A DNA stretch of 64,000 nucleotides, taken from Tersicoccus phoenicis. Lineage in GTDB: Bacteria; Actinomycetota; Actinomycetes; Actinomycetales; Micrococcaceae. A model generated the notes under the pieces. That model was not told the origin of the DNA. It did no database searches and worked only from the letters and a program-made list of their open reading frames with translations. The stretch lies in assembly GCF_001968835.1 (NCBI RefSeq), contig NZ_MRDE01000081.1, positions 62,001 through 126,000 on the forward strand, given 5' to 3'. Numbering within the stretch: the stretch's first letter is position 1; every line of letters begins with the position of its first letter. Position numbers and translations under genes: made by a program. Below are positions 37,511 to 47,284 of the stretch, one piece after another.

Positions 37511-38035
37511 CCGGAACAGGGCGCACGTGGTGTTGTAGTACCGCCCGGTGACGCCCTGTGCGCTCATCCCGATCCGGCCGGCGACGCGTTGGGAGGCGGT
37601 GTTGTCCGGGTGGGTGACGGCGAGAACCCGCTCCAGGCCGTGGGCGAAGGCGTGCTCGAGGACGCGGCCGGCGGCCTCCGTGGCGTAACCGTGACCCCAG
37701 GCGTCCGGGTGCAGGTGCCAGCCGATCTCGGTCTCCCCGGACGGGGCCAGCGGCTCGACCGGACCCGACTCCGGCAGCTCCTTGAGCAGCAGGGTGCCGT
37801 GCAGCCGGCCGGTCACGAGGTCGGAGACGGCCCAGATGCCGTGCACGGGCTCGTCCAGACGGGCGTAGCGAGCGGCACGCTGAACGGCCTCGGCTCGTTC
37901 CGTGCTCACCCGCGGCCACCGGCCGATGAAGCGCTGCACCTCCCACCGGGAGTACAGGTCGAACAGGAAGTCGACGTCGGCGTCGGCGGTGGTCCAGCGG
38001 CGCAGCAGCAGCCGCGCGGTGTGCAGGTCTTCCAT
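37472..38035 (-). CDS. GNAT family N-acetyltransferase
   Basis: 187 residues, RimJ/RimL-like subgroup. It opens LHTARLLLRRWTTADADVDFLFDL, and has the acetyl-CoA region GWHLHPDAWGHGYATEAAGRVL and AVTHPDNTASQRVAGRIGMS. The C-terminal ten residues come from a tandem repeat. It lies 25 bases downstream of tsaD on the same strand, possibly in the same transcript. The acceptor substrate is unknown. Confidence 0.88.
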   Translation of the reverse strand: MEDLHTARLLLRRWTTADADVDFLFDLYSRWEVQRFIGRWPRVSTERAEAVQRAARYARLDEPVHGIWAVSDLVTGRLHGTLLLKELPESGPVEPLAPSGETEIGWHLHPDAWGHGYATEAAGRVLEHAFAHGLERVLAVTHPDNTASQRVAGRIGMSAQGVTGRYYNTTCALFRADRPDGSARPDG

Positions 38036-38059
38036 CGAGCGTTCCTCCGATGTCCGCGC

Positions 38060-39184
38060 TCAGACCAGGGCGATGTCGCTGACCGGCTGCGACGAGTCGG
38101 CGCCGAAGCCGAGCCCGCTGGGGGCCACGCCGGCCGCCACGAGCTGGGCCCCGAGGGCGGCCACCATGGCGCCGTTGTCCGTGCACAGCCGCAGCGGCGG
38201 GACCGTGAGCTCGATGCCCGCTTCGGCACAGCGCTCAGCGGTCAGGACACGCAACCGGGAGTTGGCGGCCACCCCACCGCCGAGCAACAGGGACGTGATG
38301 CCGTGCTCCCGGCAGGCCAGCACGGCCTTGGCGGTGATGACGTCGGCCACCGCCTCCTGGAAGGACGCCGCGACGTCGGCGACGGGCACGGCCTCCCCGC
38401 GGGCGGCGAAGCCCTCGACGACGCGGGCAACCGCCGTCTTCAGGCCCGAGAAGGAGAAGTCGTACCGGTGCGAGCCGGGCGCCGTGGCGGTGCCGAGGTA
38501 TCTGGCCGCGGTCAGACCGCGGGGAAAGGCGAAGGCACGCGGGTCGCCGTCGGCCGCGGCGGAGTCGATCGCGGGACCGCCCGGGTAGGCGAGACCGAGG
38601 ATGCGGGCCACCTTGTCGTAGGCCTCGCCGGCGGCGTCGTCGAGCGTCGCGCCGAGCAGCTCCACGTCACGCACGATCGACCGCACCCGCAGGATCTCGG
38701 TGTGGCCGCCGGAGACGAGCAGCGCCCCGAGGTTGTCGGGGAGGAGGTTGTCGGGGAGGAGGTTCTCGGGCAGCTGATCCGGCGTCGTGGCCGCCCCGGC
38801 GCCGTCACCGTCGAGCAGGCCGACACCGACGTGCGCCACGAGGTGATTGACCGCGTACAGTGGCGTGCCCGCGGCCAGGGCGAGCGCCTTGGCCGCGCTG
38901 ACGCCGACCATCAGCGCCCCGGACAGGCCGGGTCCGGAGGTGACGGCGATGGCGTCCAGGTCGGCGAGCCCGACCCCGGCGGTGTCCAGGGCCGCGCGGA
39001 TGGTGGGCAGCATGGCGTCCAGGTGCGCGCGGGAGGCGATCTCCGGGATGACACCGCCGAACCGCACGTGCTCATCCATGGAGGAGGACACGGCGTTGGC
39101 GAGCAGGCGGGTTCCGGCGACGACGCCGACGCCGGTCTCGTCGCAGGAGGACTCGATGCCGAGGACCAGACGGCCGGTGCTCAT
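38060..39184 (-). CDS. tsaD: tRNA N6-adenosine threonylcarbamoyltransferase TsaD
   Basis: 374 residues. [17 protein letters not shown] opens the ASKHA fold; the metal site is [10 protein letters not shown], then [13 protein letters not shown] and [19 protein letters not shown]. It moves the threonylcarbamoyl group to A37 of ANN-decoding tRNAs, with TsaB and TsaE encoded just upstream. An unusual insertion before the GGHTE strand reads [16 protein letters not shown] and comes from 15-base tandem repeats. The ATG overlaps the rimI stop by 4 bases. The gene order alr-tsaE-tsaB-rimI-tsaD is conserved in actinobacteria. Confidence 0.96.
   Translation of the reverse strand: MSTGRLVLGIESSCDETGVGVVAGTRLLANAVSSSMDEHVRFGGVIPEIASRAHLDAMLPTIRAALDTAGVGLADLDAIAVTSGPGLSGALMVGVSAAKALALAAGTPLYAVNHLVAHVGVGLLDGDGAGAATTPDQLPENLLPDNLLPDNLGALLVSGGHTEILRVRSIVRDVELLGATLDDAAGEAYDKVARILGLAYPGGPAIDSAAADGDPRAFAFPRGLTAARYLGTATAPGSHRYDFSFSGLKTAVARVVEGFAARGEAVPVADVAASFQEAVADVITAKAVLACREHGITSLLLGGGVAANSRLRVLTAERCAEAGIELTVPPLRLCTDNGAMVAALGAQLVAAGVAPSGLGFGADSSQPVSDIALV
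38731..38775. repeat. 15-base tandem repeat within tsaD
   Basis: GGTTGTCGGGGAGGA occurs twice exactly, with a third diverged copy, encoding repeated NLLPD units. It lies in a surface loop region of TsaD. Confidence 0.8.
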
Positions 39185-39699
39185 GCCGTTCCCCTGCGCG
39201 GTGTCGGCTCGGGGTCGCTGTCGTCGAGCGAGGCCAGCCGCTTGCGCATGATCAGCGCGTCCACCCCGTCGCGGTAGTAGCGGGGCCGGACGTGGATCTG
39301 CTCGAACCCGAACCGGAGGTAGAGGGCCTGCGCGCGGGGGTTGTCCCGGCGCACCTCCAGCAGCACGTCGTCGGCACCCCGCCGGACGGCCTCGTCGATC
39401 AGGGCCGTGAGCAGGGCGCTGCCGATGCCGCGGCCCTCGTGCGCGGGCTCGACGGCGATGGTCTGCACGTCCGCGAGCGGCAGCACACACATCAGCCCGG
39501 CGTACCCGACGATGCGCGCTCCCCGTGGCGAGAAGATCTCGGCCACCAGATACCGGCGCGTGTCGGTGCGGGCCAGCTCGTCGCGGAACATCTGGGCGGG
39601 CCAGGCATCGGCCGGGAACAGGCGTTGCTCGAGGGCGTGCACCGTGTCGAGGTCGGCAGCGGTCATGGCGCGCAGGGTCACGGTTTCGCCCAGCGTCAT
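39181..39699 (-). CDS. rimI: Ribosomal protein alanine N-acetyltransferase RimI-like
   Basis: 172 residues with the GNAT core. [40 protein letters not shown] (acetyl-CoA loop) and [33 protein letters not shown]-type sequence match RimI, which acetylates the N-terminus of S18 or related proteins. It sits between tsaB and tsaD with 4-base overlaps at both ends, as in most actinobacteria. Whether it acts on S18 here is inference. Confidence 0.92.
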   Translation of the reverse strand: MTLGETVTLRAMTAADLDTVHALEQRLFPADAWPAQMFRDELARTDTRRYLVAEIFSPRGARIVGYAGLMCVLPLADVQTIAVEPAHEGRGIGSALLTALIDEAVRRGADDVLLEVRRDNPRAQALYLRFGFEQIHVRPRYYRDGVDALIMRKRLASLDDSDPEPTPRRGTA

Positions 39700-40424
39700 G
39701 CCCGCGCTCCCGAACCGAGCGCCGGCTTGCGTGCGGTGGGCACCTTCGCGTCGGACTCGCGCAGATAGCGGGGCGCGGTGTCCGTCAGGCCGGCCGCGAC
39801 GGGGTCACCGGCGCGGTGCAGCGCGGTCAGGGCGACGGCGCCGACGGCGGTGGCGTGCGGCAGCAGCTCGGTGTGCCGGGCGGTGCCGGCGAGCCGGTCC
39901 GGGTACAGCCCGGCGCCGGCGCCGTACACGGGCAGGGCCGGCAGGGTGTCGGGGGCACCGACGTGCGGGCCGTCGATCATCTCGACGCCCTCTGCCCCGG
40001 CGTGCGCGTGCGCCCAGTACAGTTCCCGCCGCCGGGCGTCCGTGGCGACCAGGTAGTGACCGCTCGCCCCGGCGTCGGCGGCCTGCCGGGCCAGAGCGTG
40101 CAGACTCCCGACGCCCCAGCAGGGCACATCCCAGGCGAAGGCGAGGGTGCGGGCGGTCATGATGCCGGCGCGCAGTCCGGTGAAGGGCCCGGGCCCGGTG
40201 CCGACGACGACGGCGTCCGGTCGGGGCCGCGCGCCGGGCGAAGCGCCGGAGGAATCGAGGCGGTCCAGCAGGCCGGCCACCGCGGGGGCGAGCTGTTCGG
40301 CGTGGTGCCGGGTGTCCTCGCTCGCCCACTCGGCTAGGACCGCACCGTCGCTGACGGACCGCGCAGTGCCGTCCAGCAGAGCGGCGGAAGCCCCCGCGGA
40401 GGTGTCCAGACTCAGCAACAGCAC
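39696..40424 (-). CDS. tsaB: tRNA threonylcarbamoyladenosine biosynthesis protein TsaB
   Basis: 242 residues from the GTG at 40424, giving [20 protein letters not shown]. The ASKHA-like motifs [20 protein letters not shown] and [20 protein letters not shown] identify TsaB, the scaffold partner of TsaD. A TACACT hexamer (40431-40436) lies exactly 6 bases before this GTG with no ribosome binding site, the pattern of a leaderless transcript; no good -35 is seen. The frame is open further upstream, but without conserved sequence. Confidence 0.92.
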   Translation of the reverse strand: MLLLSLDTSAGASAALLDGTARSVSDGAVLAEWASEDTRHHAEQLAPAVAGLLDRLDSSGASPGARPRPDAVVVGTGPGPFTGLRAGIMTARTLAFAWDVPCWGVGSLHALARQAADAGASGHYLVATDARRRELYWAHAHAGAEGVEMIDGPHVGAPDTLPALPVYGAGAGLYPDRLAGTARHTELLPHATAVGAVALTALHRAGDPVAAGLTDTAPRYLRESDAKVPTARKPALGSGARA

Positions 40425-40518
40425 CCGGACAGTGTACGCGCGTCCGCGGGTCCCCCCGGGCCACCAGCCTTTCCCCACCGGCTTTCCCCACCAGGTCGGT
40501 GCGGCTCCCGAGGTGACG

Positions 40519-41064
40519 TCAGGGCAGCAGCTCGAGGTCGCGCCCGACCCAGTGGGGACCGACCGCGACGGCCGTGATGGTACGCAGCTCCTCGTCGTCG
40601 GCGTCGTCGGTGCCGTCGGCGGTGGTCAACGGGGCAGCGGTGCCGACCGCGCGGTCGAGGGTGATGACGAGCCGGGATTCGCTGAGCTCCTCGGCCATGC
40701 CCTCCCCCCACTCGATCACGGTGACGGCGTCGTCCAGGCTCGAGTCGAGGTCCAGGTCCGCCAGCTCCGCGGCCGAGCCGAGCCGATAGGCGTCGACGTG
40801 CACCAGGTCGGGGCCGCCCGGACGGGAGCCGGTGGCCAGGTTGGGGTGGATCCGCACGAGGACGAACGTCGGCGAGATGATCCCGGGCCGCACCCCGAGC
40901 CCCTCCCCCAGACCCTGGGTGAAGGTGGTCTTGCCGGCGCCGAGCCCGCCGCTGAGCAGCAGCACGTCCCCGGCGCGCAGGGCGCGCCCGATCCGCCGGG
41001 CGAGCGCCTGGGTCTGGCCCGCGGACGCGGTGACCCACTCGCGGCGCCACACCGGTGCCGTCAC
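40519..41064 (-). CDS. tsaE: tRNA threonylcarbamoyladenosine biosynthesis ATPase TsaE
   Basis: 181 residues. The Walker A motif GGLGAGKTTFTQGLGEGLG, with ISPTFVLVRIH and HVDAYRLGSAAELADLDL, is diagnostic for TsaE, the ATPase that resets the TsaB-TsaD complex. The catalytic loop VTVIEWGEGMAEEL is present. The GTG start overlaps the alr stop as GTGA. An Asp-rich insertion (ADGTDDADDEE) lies near the C-terminus. Confidence 0.94.
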   Translation of the reverse strand: MTAPVWRREWVTASAGQTQALARRIGRALRAGDVLLLSGGLGAGKTTFTQGLGEGLGVRPGIISPTFVLVRIHPNLATGSRPGGPDLVHVDAYRLGSAAELADLDLDSSLDDAVTVIEWGEGMAEELSESRLVITLDRAVGTAAPLTTADGTDDADDEELRTITAVAVGPHWVGRDLELLP

Positions 41065-42308
41065 CGGGCGTCCCCGGCGTGGCGGTATTCCCGGGGGACC
41101 CGCGCGCCGATGCGGGTGACGATCTCGTAGTTGATGGTCTGCGCGGCCGCGGCCCACTCCTCGACGGCCGGCGCCCCGGTCGCGGGGTCCCCGAACAGGA
41201 CGGCGTCGGTGCCGAGCAGGGCGGCCGGGTCGGCGGGCGCGGGATCGACGAGGTCGACGACGAACTGGTCCATCGCGATCCGGCCGGCCACCCGGTGCCG
41301 GTGGCCGCCGATCAGCACCGGCGCGTCCGCGGCGATCCGGGGCACGCCGTCCGCGTAGCCGAGCGGCACGAGGGCCAGCGCCGAGGGGGCGCGGGTGTGG
41401 TAGCGCAGGCCGTAGGAGACGCCCTGGCCGGCGGGCACCTGCTTGACGTTGGCGATCGCGGCCCGCAGCGTCATCGCCGGCGTCAGCCCGAGTTCGGCGC
41501 TACCGACACCGGGCAGCGGGGAGAGCCCGTAGAGGGACACCCCGGCGCGGACCAGGTCGAAATGCGTGTCGGGCCGGCTGAGGATGGCCGGCGAGTTGGC
41601 CAGGTGCCGGGCCTCGAGCCGGGCGCCTGCCCCCTCGGCGACGGCCACCGCGGCCCGGAACGCGGCCACCTGGGTGTCGGTCTCGGGACGGTCCAGTTCG
41701 TCGGCGACGGCCAGGTGGGAGAACACGCCGACCAGCCGCACCCGGCCGGCGGCCTCGTGGTCGAGAGCGGCTCGGACGAGGGCGGGCCATTCCTCGGCGG
41801 TGCAGCCGTTCCGGCCGAGCCCGGTGTCGATCTTCAGGTGCACGCGCGCGGCCCTGCCGCGGCGCGCCGCGGCCGCGGCGATGGGCTGGAGTTCCCAGCC
41901 GGAGACGCCGAGGTCGACGTCGGTGTCGACGGCGGCGTCGAAGTCGGTGCCGGGGGTGTGCAGCCAGGCGAGCAACGGGGCGTCGAGCCCGGCGCTGCGC
42001 AGCGTCAGCGCCTCGGAGACGTGGGCGACGCCGAGCCAGTCGGCACCGGCGTCGAGCGCGGCGCGGGCGACCGGGAGCATGCCGTGACCGTAACCGTCGG
42101 CCTTGACCACCGCCATCAGCGCCGCCGGTGCGACCCGTGCACGCAGGGCCCGCACATTGCGCCGGATGGCGGCGAGATCGACGACGGCGGACCGCTCGAC
42201 CGTGCGCGGGTCCGGCTGAGCGGTCCCGGCCCTGTCGACGTGCTCCGCCGCGGCGGCCTCAGGTGCGGGGTGGGCAGCGGTCTCGGTCCGGTCGGTCACG
42301 CCCGTCAT
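41061..42308 (-). CDS. alr: Alanine racemase
   Basis: 415 residues. The PLP-binding lysine is in LMAVVKADGYGHGMLPVARA, and the substrate region includes RVHLKIDTGLGRNGCTAEEW. The C-terminal domain has VSYGLRYHTRAPSALALVPLG, YADGVPRI and GRIAMDQFVVDL. It supplies D-alanine for peptidoglycan. An N-terminal extension of about 40 residues rich in Ala, Pro and Glu precedes the first conserved segment (RSAVVDLAAIRRNVRALRA), so a later start is possible. It heads the tsaE-tsaB-rimI-tsaD cluster. Confidence 0.94.
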   Translation of the reverse strand: MTGVTDRTETAAHPAPEAAAAEHVDRAGTAQPDPRTVERSAVVDLAAIRRNVRALRARVAPAALMAVVKADGYGHGMLPVARAALDAGADWLGVAHVSEALTLRSAGLDAPLLAWLHTPGTDFDAAVDTDVDLGVSGWELQPIAAAAARRGRAARVHLKIDTGLGRNGCTAEEWPALVRAALDHEAAGRVRLVGVFSHLAVADELDRPETDTQVAAFRAAVAVAEGAGARLEARHLANSPAILSRPDTHFDLVRAGVSLYGLSPLPGVGSAELGLTPAMTLRAAIANVKQVPAGQGVSYGLRYHTRAPSALALVPLGYADGVPRIAADAPVLIGGHRHRVAGRIAMDQFVVDLVDPAPADPAALLGTDAVLFGDPATGAPAVEEWAAAAQTINYEIVTRIGARVPREYRHAGDAR

Positions 42309-42349
42309 TCTCCCATCCCCACCCCCGCCGGCCGGCAGGCGTGGCCGGC

Positions 42350-43462
42350 TCAGGCGTCCGAGAGCCGGCCGATGGTGGCCGTGGCCCGGCGGACCGCTCC
42401 GGGCGGGACGTCGGCGATCAGGTCGGCGAGGAACCGGTAGCGCCGCAGCCAGTGCCGGCTGACCCCGGGCCGTTCCTCGGCGACGGTGTGCCACCAGTCG
42501 GCGATGTCGCCCCACCCGGGCGCGGCCAGCGAGCCGCCCACCTGCTGCACCGACAAGGAAGCGCACAGGTTCGCGAAGCCCAGCCGGTCCGCGAGCGGCC
42601 AGCCCGCGAGCGTGCCGACGAGGAAGGCGGCGCTGAAGCTGTCCCCCGCCCCGGTCGGGTCCCAGGCGGTGACCGGCAGGGCGGGTGCCCACTCCTCCTC
42701 CCCGGTGATCGCGTCGATCGCGAGGGCGCCCTGGGAGCCGTGGGTGACGACGGCGATGGGCACCCGGTCCGCGAGCGCGTACAGCGCCGCCCACGGGTCC
42801 TCCGTGCGGGTCAGCGCCATCGCCTCGGCGGCGTTGGGCAGAAAGGCGTGGAAGTGGCGCAGACTCTCCAGCACGTCCGGTGACCAGTCGCCGGTCGGGT
42901 CCCAGCCGACGTGACCGAAGAGCGGGGTCCCGGCATTCGCGGCGGCGAGCGCCCACGGCTCGACGACCTCCCGCACCGGTGCCATCGCCGCGCGGGCGGC
43001 CGGGGGGTCGCCCATCAGCGCGGAGTCGGTCACGGGGCCGGGATGGCCGTGGCTGATCATGGACCGGTCCCGGTTGATCGAGAGCGAGACGGTCACGGGC
43101 GAGTGCCAGTGCGGGAAACGTCGGGACCGGGACAGGTCGACGTGCTCCTGGTCGGCCAGGATGCCCCACGTGAACTCCCCGTACCCGTCGTCGCCGAACG
43201 CGGCCGCCAGCGAGGTGTGCAGGCCGAGCCGGCTGGCGGCGATGGCCTGGTTGGCGACGCCGCCGGGGCTGGTGCCCATCCCGTCGGCCCACACCTCGGT
43301 GCCGTCCGCGGGCGCACCACCCAGCCCGGTGAAGATGATGTCGGTGAACACCCAACCGGACAGCAGCAGGTCGAACGTCGGTCCGGCGTCCCCCTCGGCG
43401 GCGCGCAGCCCGGCGAGGGGATCGAATCGGCGGGACAGGTCCCGGCCGGCGCCCTGGTTCAC
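42350..43462 (-). CDS. PfkB family carbohydrate kinase
   Basis: 370 residues from the GTG at 43462. Ribokinase-fold motifs are GMGTSPGGVANQAIAASRLG near the N-terminus and AWDPTGAGDSFSAAFLVGTL near the C-terminus, holding the catalytic Asp and anion hole. It diverges from a GH4 phospho-glycosidase gene 54 bases away, and a sugar ABC importer follows that gene. This suggests it phosphorylates the sugar, or the glucoside cleaved by GH4, after import; ABC import does not phosphorylate, so a kinase is needed before a GH4 enzyme acting on phosphorylated substrate. The substrate is inference. Confidence 0.88.
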   Translation of the reverse strand: MNQGAGRDLSRRFDPLAGLRAAEGDAGPTFDLLLSGWVFTDIIFTGLGGAPADGTEVWADGMGTSPGGVANQAIAASRLGLHTSLAAAFGDDGYGEFTWGILADQEHVDLSRSRRFPHWHSPVTVSLSINRDRSMISHGHPGPVTDSALMGDPPAARAAMAPVREVVEPWALAAANAGTPLFGHVGWDPTGDWSPDVLESLRHFHAFLPNAAEAMALTRTEDPWAALYALADRVPIAVVTHGSQGALAIDAITGEEEWAPALPVTAWDPTGAGDSFSAAFLVGTLAGWPLADRLGFANLCASLSVQQVGGSLAAPGWGDIADWWHTVAEERPGVSRHWLRRYRFLADLIADVPPGAVRRATATIGRLSDA

Positions 43463-43516
43463 GATCGGTCCTGCTCCATGTAGGCGAGGGTACGGCAGTG
43501 CGACACAATGAGGGCC

Positions 43517-44938
43517 ATGCGTCTGTGCATCCTGGGCGGCGGCGGCTTCCGGGTTCCCCTCATCCACCGGGCGCTGCTCCGAGGCCGGTTCGCCGGTCTG
43601 GTGGAGGATCTGGTGCTGCACGACGTCGACGCCGTCCGGCTCGCCGGGATCGGCGCCGTGCTGGCCGAGCAGGAGCGGACGCGCCAGGGCGCGGGCCCCG
43701 TCCCGGTCGTCACCACGACGACGGACCTGCGAGCGGCGCTGACCGGCGCCGACGTCGTGTTCGCGGCACTGCGACCGGGCGGCACCCACGGTCGGGTGCT
43801 GGACGAGCGGATCGCGATGGCGCACGGGCTGCTCGGCCAGGAGACGGTCGGGGCCGGCGGTCTGAGCTACGCCCTGCGCTCGGTGCCGGTGATGCGCCAG
43901 ATCGCGTCAACCCTGAGCGAGGTCAACCCGCACGCCTGGCTGATCGACTTCACGAATCCGGCCGGCATCGTCACCGAGGCCCTGGTTCCTCTGCTCGGTG
44001 AACGGGTGATCGGCATCTGCGACTCCCCGATCGGCCTGGTCCGGCGTGCGGCGACCGCCGCCGGGTTGCACCATCTGGCCCGGCCCGCGGCCGGCGGATC
44101 CCTGGCCGGGGTGGACTACCTGGGGCTGAACCATCTGGGCTGGTTGCGCGGCCTGCGGGACACCGGCTCCGGGAACACCGACGGGGCTGCAGACACCGAC
44201 GGGGCCCGGGACCGGTTGCCGGCACTGCTGGCCGACCCGGAGCGGCTGTTCTCCTTCGAGGAGGGCCGCATCTTCGGCCCGGAACTGCTCGGCGTGCTGG
44301 GGGCGGTGCCGAACGAGTACCTCTTCTACTACTACTTCGCCCGGGAGGCGGTGACGGCGCTGGCCGGCTCGCGGCAGACCCGCGGCGAGACCATCGAGGC
44401 CGCCCAGCGGGACCTCTACCCGGGCCTGGCCACCGCGCCGGACCCGGCCGGCCGCTGGGAGGCGGCGCGGCGCGCCCGGGAGGACGGGTACCTCACGGAA
44501 GCACGACCGGACGGGCAGCAGCGGGACGCGGCGGACGTGGCCGGCGGCGGCTACGAACAGGTGGCGCTGGCGGCGATGTCCGCGGTGCTCACCGACCGGC
44601 CCGAGGAGTTGATCGTCAACGTCCGCAACGACGCCGCCGGCCGACTCGCGGTGACAGGCCTGCCGGCGGACGCGGTGGTCGAGGTCCCGTGCCGGGTCGA
44701 CGGCCGGGGCGCGGTTCCCCTGCACATCGGAAGGACCCCGTCCTTGCACCAGCTCGGGCTGCTGACCGCCGTCAAGGCCGTCGAGCGGGAGACCGTGACC
44801 GCGGTGACCGAACGGGACCGGGACGCGGCACTGCGGGCGTTCGCGCTGCATCCCCTGGTCGACTCGGCACATGTCGCGCGCCGGGTGCTGGCCGACTACG
44901 AGCAGGCATTCCCGGCCCTGTCCCGCCTGTGGGCCTGA
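43517..44938 (+). CDS. Glycoside hydrolase family 4, 6-phospho-beta-glucosidase-like
   Basis: 473 residues. The NAD-binding loop is RLCILGGGGFRVPLIHRAL; the metal-binding Cys is in GICDSPIGLVRRA and the metal His in LGLNHLGWLRGL; PNEYLFYYYF is also typical. GH4 enzymes use NAD and Mn to cleave phosphorylated glycosides by an oxidation-elimination route. An ATG at 43508 would add three residues, but AGGG before 43517 favours the second start. It diverges from a PfkB kinase and converges with the ABC substrate-binding gene, forming a beta-glucoside utilisation module. Confidence 0.93.
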   Translation: MRLCILGGGGFRVPLIHRALLRGRFAGLVEDLVLHDVDAVRLAGIGAVLAEQERTRQGAGPVPVVTTTTDLRAALTGADVVFAALRPGGTHGRVLDERIAMAHGLLGQETVGAGGLSYALRSVPVMRQIASTLSEVNPHAWLIDFTNPAGIVTEALVPLLGERVIGICDSPIGLVRRAATAAGLHHLARPAAGGSLAGVDYLGLNHLGWLRGLRDTGSGNTDGAADTDGARDRLPALLADPERLFSFEEGRIFGPELLGVLGAVPNEYLFYYYFAREAVTALAGSRQTRGETIEAAQRDLYPGLATAPDPAGRWEAARRAREDGYLTEARPDGQQRDAADVAGGGYEQVALAAMSAVLTDRPEELIVNVRNDAAGRLAVTGLPADAVVEVPCRVDGRGAVPLHIGRTPSLHQLGLLTAVKAVERETVTAVTERDRDAALRAFALHPLVDSAHVARRVLADYEQAFPALSRLWA

Positions 44939-45011
44939 CCCGGCACCCGCACCGCGCCAGCGGAGCAACACCCGCAAACCCCCGAGCCACCTCGAGAAAG
45001 GGCGCCGCGGG

Positions 45012-46358
45012 TCAGCCCTGCCCGGCGGCCTTGTTGGCCGCCGCCTCGGCGGCGTCCAGGCCGGAGGCCACGTCCCGGCGGCCGAGGAAGATCTCGTTGA
45101 AGATCGGGCCGAACGCCGCCTGCGCGGCCTGGAACTTCGCGTTCGACGGCGCCTGGATGACCTCGCCCTCGGCGGCCTTCGCGAACGGGGTCGGATCCAC
45201 GCCCTTGCCCTTCCAGTAGGTGTTGAAGGCGTCCTGGGCGGGCTTGACCGCCGGCAGGGCCGCGCCCTCGGCCCCGATGAACCTGGCGCCCTCCGCCGAG
45301 CCGAGCCACTGCAGCACCTTCGTGGTGGCATCCGGGTTGGCGGTCTTGGCATTGCCGACGGCGACCACCGAGTTGACCACCGAGACGGCCCCCTTCGGCC
45401 CGGCCGGCAGTGGGGCGATCCCCCAGTCGAAGGTCGCACCGTCGGAGACGTTCTTCAGGTTGTAGAGCCCGGACTGGAACAGCGCGATCTTGCCCTGCAG
45501 GAACTGGTCGCGGGTGAAGTCGCCGTTGTCGTTGGTGTTCGCCGCGGACGGGGCGACCCGGTACTTGTTGATCAGGTCCACGATGTAGGCGAACGCCTGG
45601 GTGCTGGGGTCGGAGGCGAAGACGAACCGGTTCCCGTCCTCGAACTTCCCGCCGTTGGAGCCGATGTAGTTGTAGTAGATGGCCTGCAGGTCCTGGGAGG
45701 CGTTGTAGCCCCACCGGGTCACCCGGCTGGCGTCGAAGCCGGGCTGCCCGGCGGTACGACCGTTGGCGTCCTTCGTCAGCTTCTGGGTGGCGGCGATCAG
45801 GGTGTCCTTGCTGCGGTCCGGGTTCCACGTCAACGCCGAGACGTCGACGCCGGCCTGCTGGACCAGCTTCTTGTTGTAGTAGACCGCGATGCCACCGTCG
45901 GTCAGCTGGGGTACGCCCCACAGCTTGCCCTGGTAGGTGTACTGCTGGACGGAGGAATCGACCCAGTCCTTCTTCTCGGCATCGAATGCGGACCCGATCT
46001 CCAGGAGATTGCCGCTGTCGGCGTAGGCCTTGAAGTTGGAGGCGTTCATCAGGCTGATGTCGTCGGCGTTGCCGGCCGAGACGTCGGCCCGCAGCTTGTC
46101 CCAGTAGTTCGCCCACGGCACCAGCACGGTCTTGACGGTGATGTCCGGGTTGTTCGCGGTGAATTCCTTGAACGAGGCGTCGTAGGCCTTCTGCACCTGG
46201 TTGTCCCAGAGGCGCACCGTGACGGTGACCTTCTGGCCGGAGCCGCCGGCGGAGGCCGAGCCGTTGCCCGCGGCCGGGGAGCAGCCGGTCAGGGCGAGGG
46301 CTGCCGCGGCGAGGACGGCGAGGGCACCGGTGAACCGGGAACGGGTGGAGCGAGTCAT
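45012..46358 (-). CDS. ABC sugar-binding lipoprotein (family 1)
   Basis: 448 residues. A lipoprotein signal peptide ends in LALTGCS, with the lipidated Cys at residue 26. The mature part has VTVTVRLWDNQVQKAYDASF, VLVPWANYWDKLRADVSAGN, GKLWGVPQLTDGGIAVYYNK and GKIALFQSGLYNLKNVSDGA, typical of oligosaccharide-binding proteins. It is the last gene of the importer, after the two permeases. Being next to GH4 and PfkB genes, it probably binds a beta-glucoside or related disaccharide. Confidence 0.93.
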   Translation of the reverse strand: MTRSTRSRFTGALAVLAAAALALTGCSPAAGNGSASAGGSGQKVTVTVRLWDNQVQKAYDASFKEFTANNPDITVKTVLVPWANYWDKLRADVSAGNADDISLMNASNFKAYADSGNLLEIGSAFDAEKKDWVDSSVQQYTYQGKLWGVPQLTDGGIAVYYNKKLVQQAGVDVSALTWNPDRSKDTLIAATQKLTKDANGRTAGQPGFDASRVTRWGYNASQDLQAIYYNYIGSNGGKFEDGNRFVFASDPSTQAFAYIVDLINKYRVAPSAANTNDNGDFTRDQFLQGKIALFQSGLYNLKNVSDGATFDWGIAPLPAGPKGAVSVVNSVVAVGNAKTANPDATTKVLQWLGSAEGARFIGAEGAALPAVKPAQDAFNTYWKGKGVDPTPFAKAAEGEVIQAPSNAKFQAAQAAFGPIFNEIFLGRRDVASGLDAAEAAANKAAGQG

Positions 46359-46378
46359 GAGAGACCTTTCGGGGAGGG

Positions 46379-47284
46379 TCACCGGAAGCCGGTGATCGCG
46401 ATGGAGGAGATGATGTGCCGCTGGAAGATCGCGTAGAGGATCAGCAGCGGCGCCAGGGCGATGGTGGTGGCCGCCATCACCAGTGTCCAGTTGCCGTTGT
46501 ACTGCGTCTGCAGGTTCGAGGTCGCCACGGTGAGGGTCTGCCAGGTCGGGCCGGTGGTGATGATCAGCGGCCACAGGAAGTTGTTCCAGTGCGCGACGAC
46601 GGTGATGATCGCCAGGGTGGCCAGGATGCCGCGGGAGAGCGGGACGACGATGGAGACCAGGATCCGACCGGTGCCCGCCCCGTCCAGCCGGGCGGCGTCG
46701 AGGATGTCCTGGGGGATGGAACGGAAGTACTCGCGCAGCAGGAAGATCGCGTACGGGGAGCCGAACAGGAACGGCAGGACCAGGGCCCAGAAGGTGTTCC
46801 GCAGTCCGATCTGGCTGAACAGCGTGTAGAGCGGGATCACGGTGACCACCTGCGGGATCATCAAGGTGGCCAGGTAGACCCAGAACAGGGCGTCCCGGAA
46901 GGGGAACTCGACACGGGCGAACGCGTAGGCGGCGAGCACCGAGAACACGAGCTGCCCCACCAGAACGAGCACCACCACCTGGGCGGTGACCGCGATGGGC
47001 GCGATGAAGCTGTAGTCCGCGCTGAACAGGGCGGTGAAGTTCTCCAGGGTCACCGGGTCCGGTGGGGCGAGTGCGGACCGGCTGGCGAACTGGCGTGGCG
47101 TCTTCAGCGCCGTCATCACGCTGAGCACGAAGGGCCCGATGGTGATCAGGAAGCCGGCGATCAGCACGACGTACGTCAGCAGGACGCCGGCGACGCTTCC
47201 CCGCCGGACGGGACGGTTCCGTTCGACCGGGTCGGTGCCACGGGCCGGGGGCGGCAGGGTGGCCAGTCGTTCAGGAGAGGTCAT
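46379..47284 (-). CDS. Carbohydrate ABC transporter permease, MalG type
   Basis: 301 residues with six membrane helices; the first is VLLTYVVLIAGFLITIGPFV. The EAA loop that contacts the ATPase is DILDAARLDGAGTGRILVSIVVPLSR, and the C-terminal LYAIFQRHIISSIAITGFR is typical of MalG-like subunits. It overlaps the MalF-like gene by 14 bases. No ATPase gene is present in the cluster; such actinobacterial importers usually share a general MsiK-type ATPase. Confidence 0.93.
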   Translation of the reverse strand: MTSPERLATLPPPARGTDPVERNRPVRRGSVAGVLLTYVVLIAGFLITIGPFVLSVMTALKTPRQFASRSALAPPDPVTLENFTALFSADYSFIAPIAVTAQVVVLVLVGQLVFSVLAAYAFARVEFPFRDALFWVYLATLMIPQVVTVIPLYTLFSQIGLRNTFWALVLPFLFGSPYAIFLLREYFRSIPQDILDAARLDGAGTGRILVSIVVPLSRGILATLAIITVVAHWNNFLWPLIITTGPTWQTLTVATSNLQTQYNGNWTLVMAATTIALAPLLILYAIFQRHIISSIAITGFR

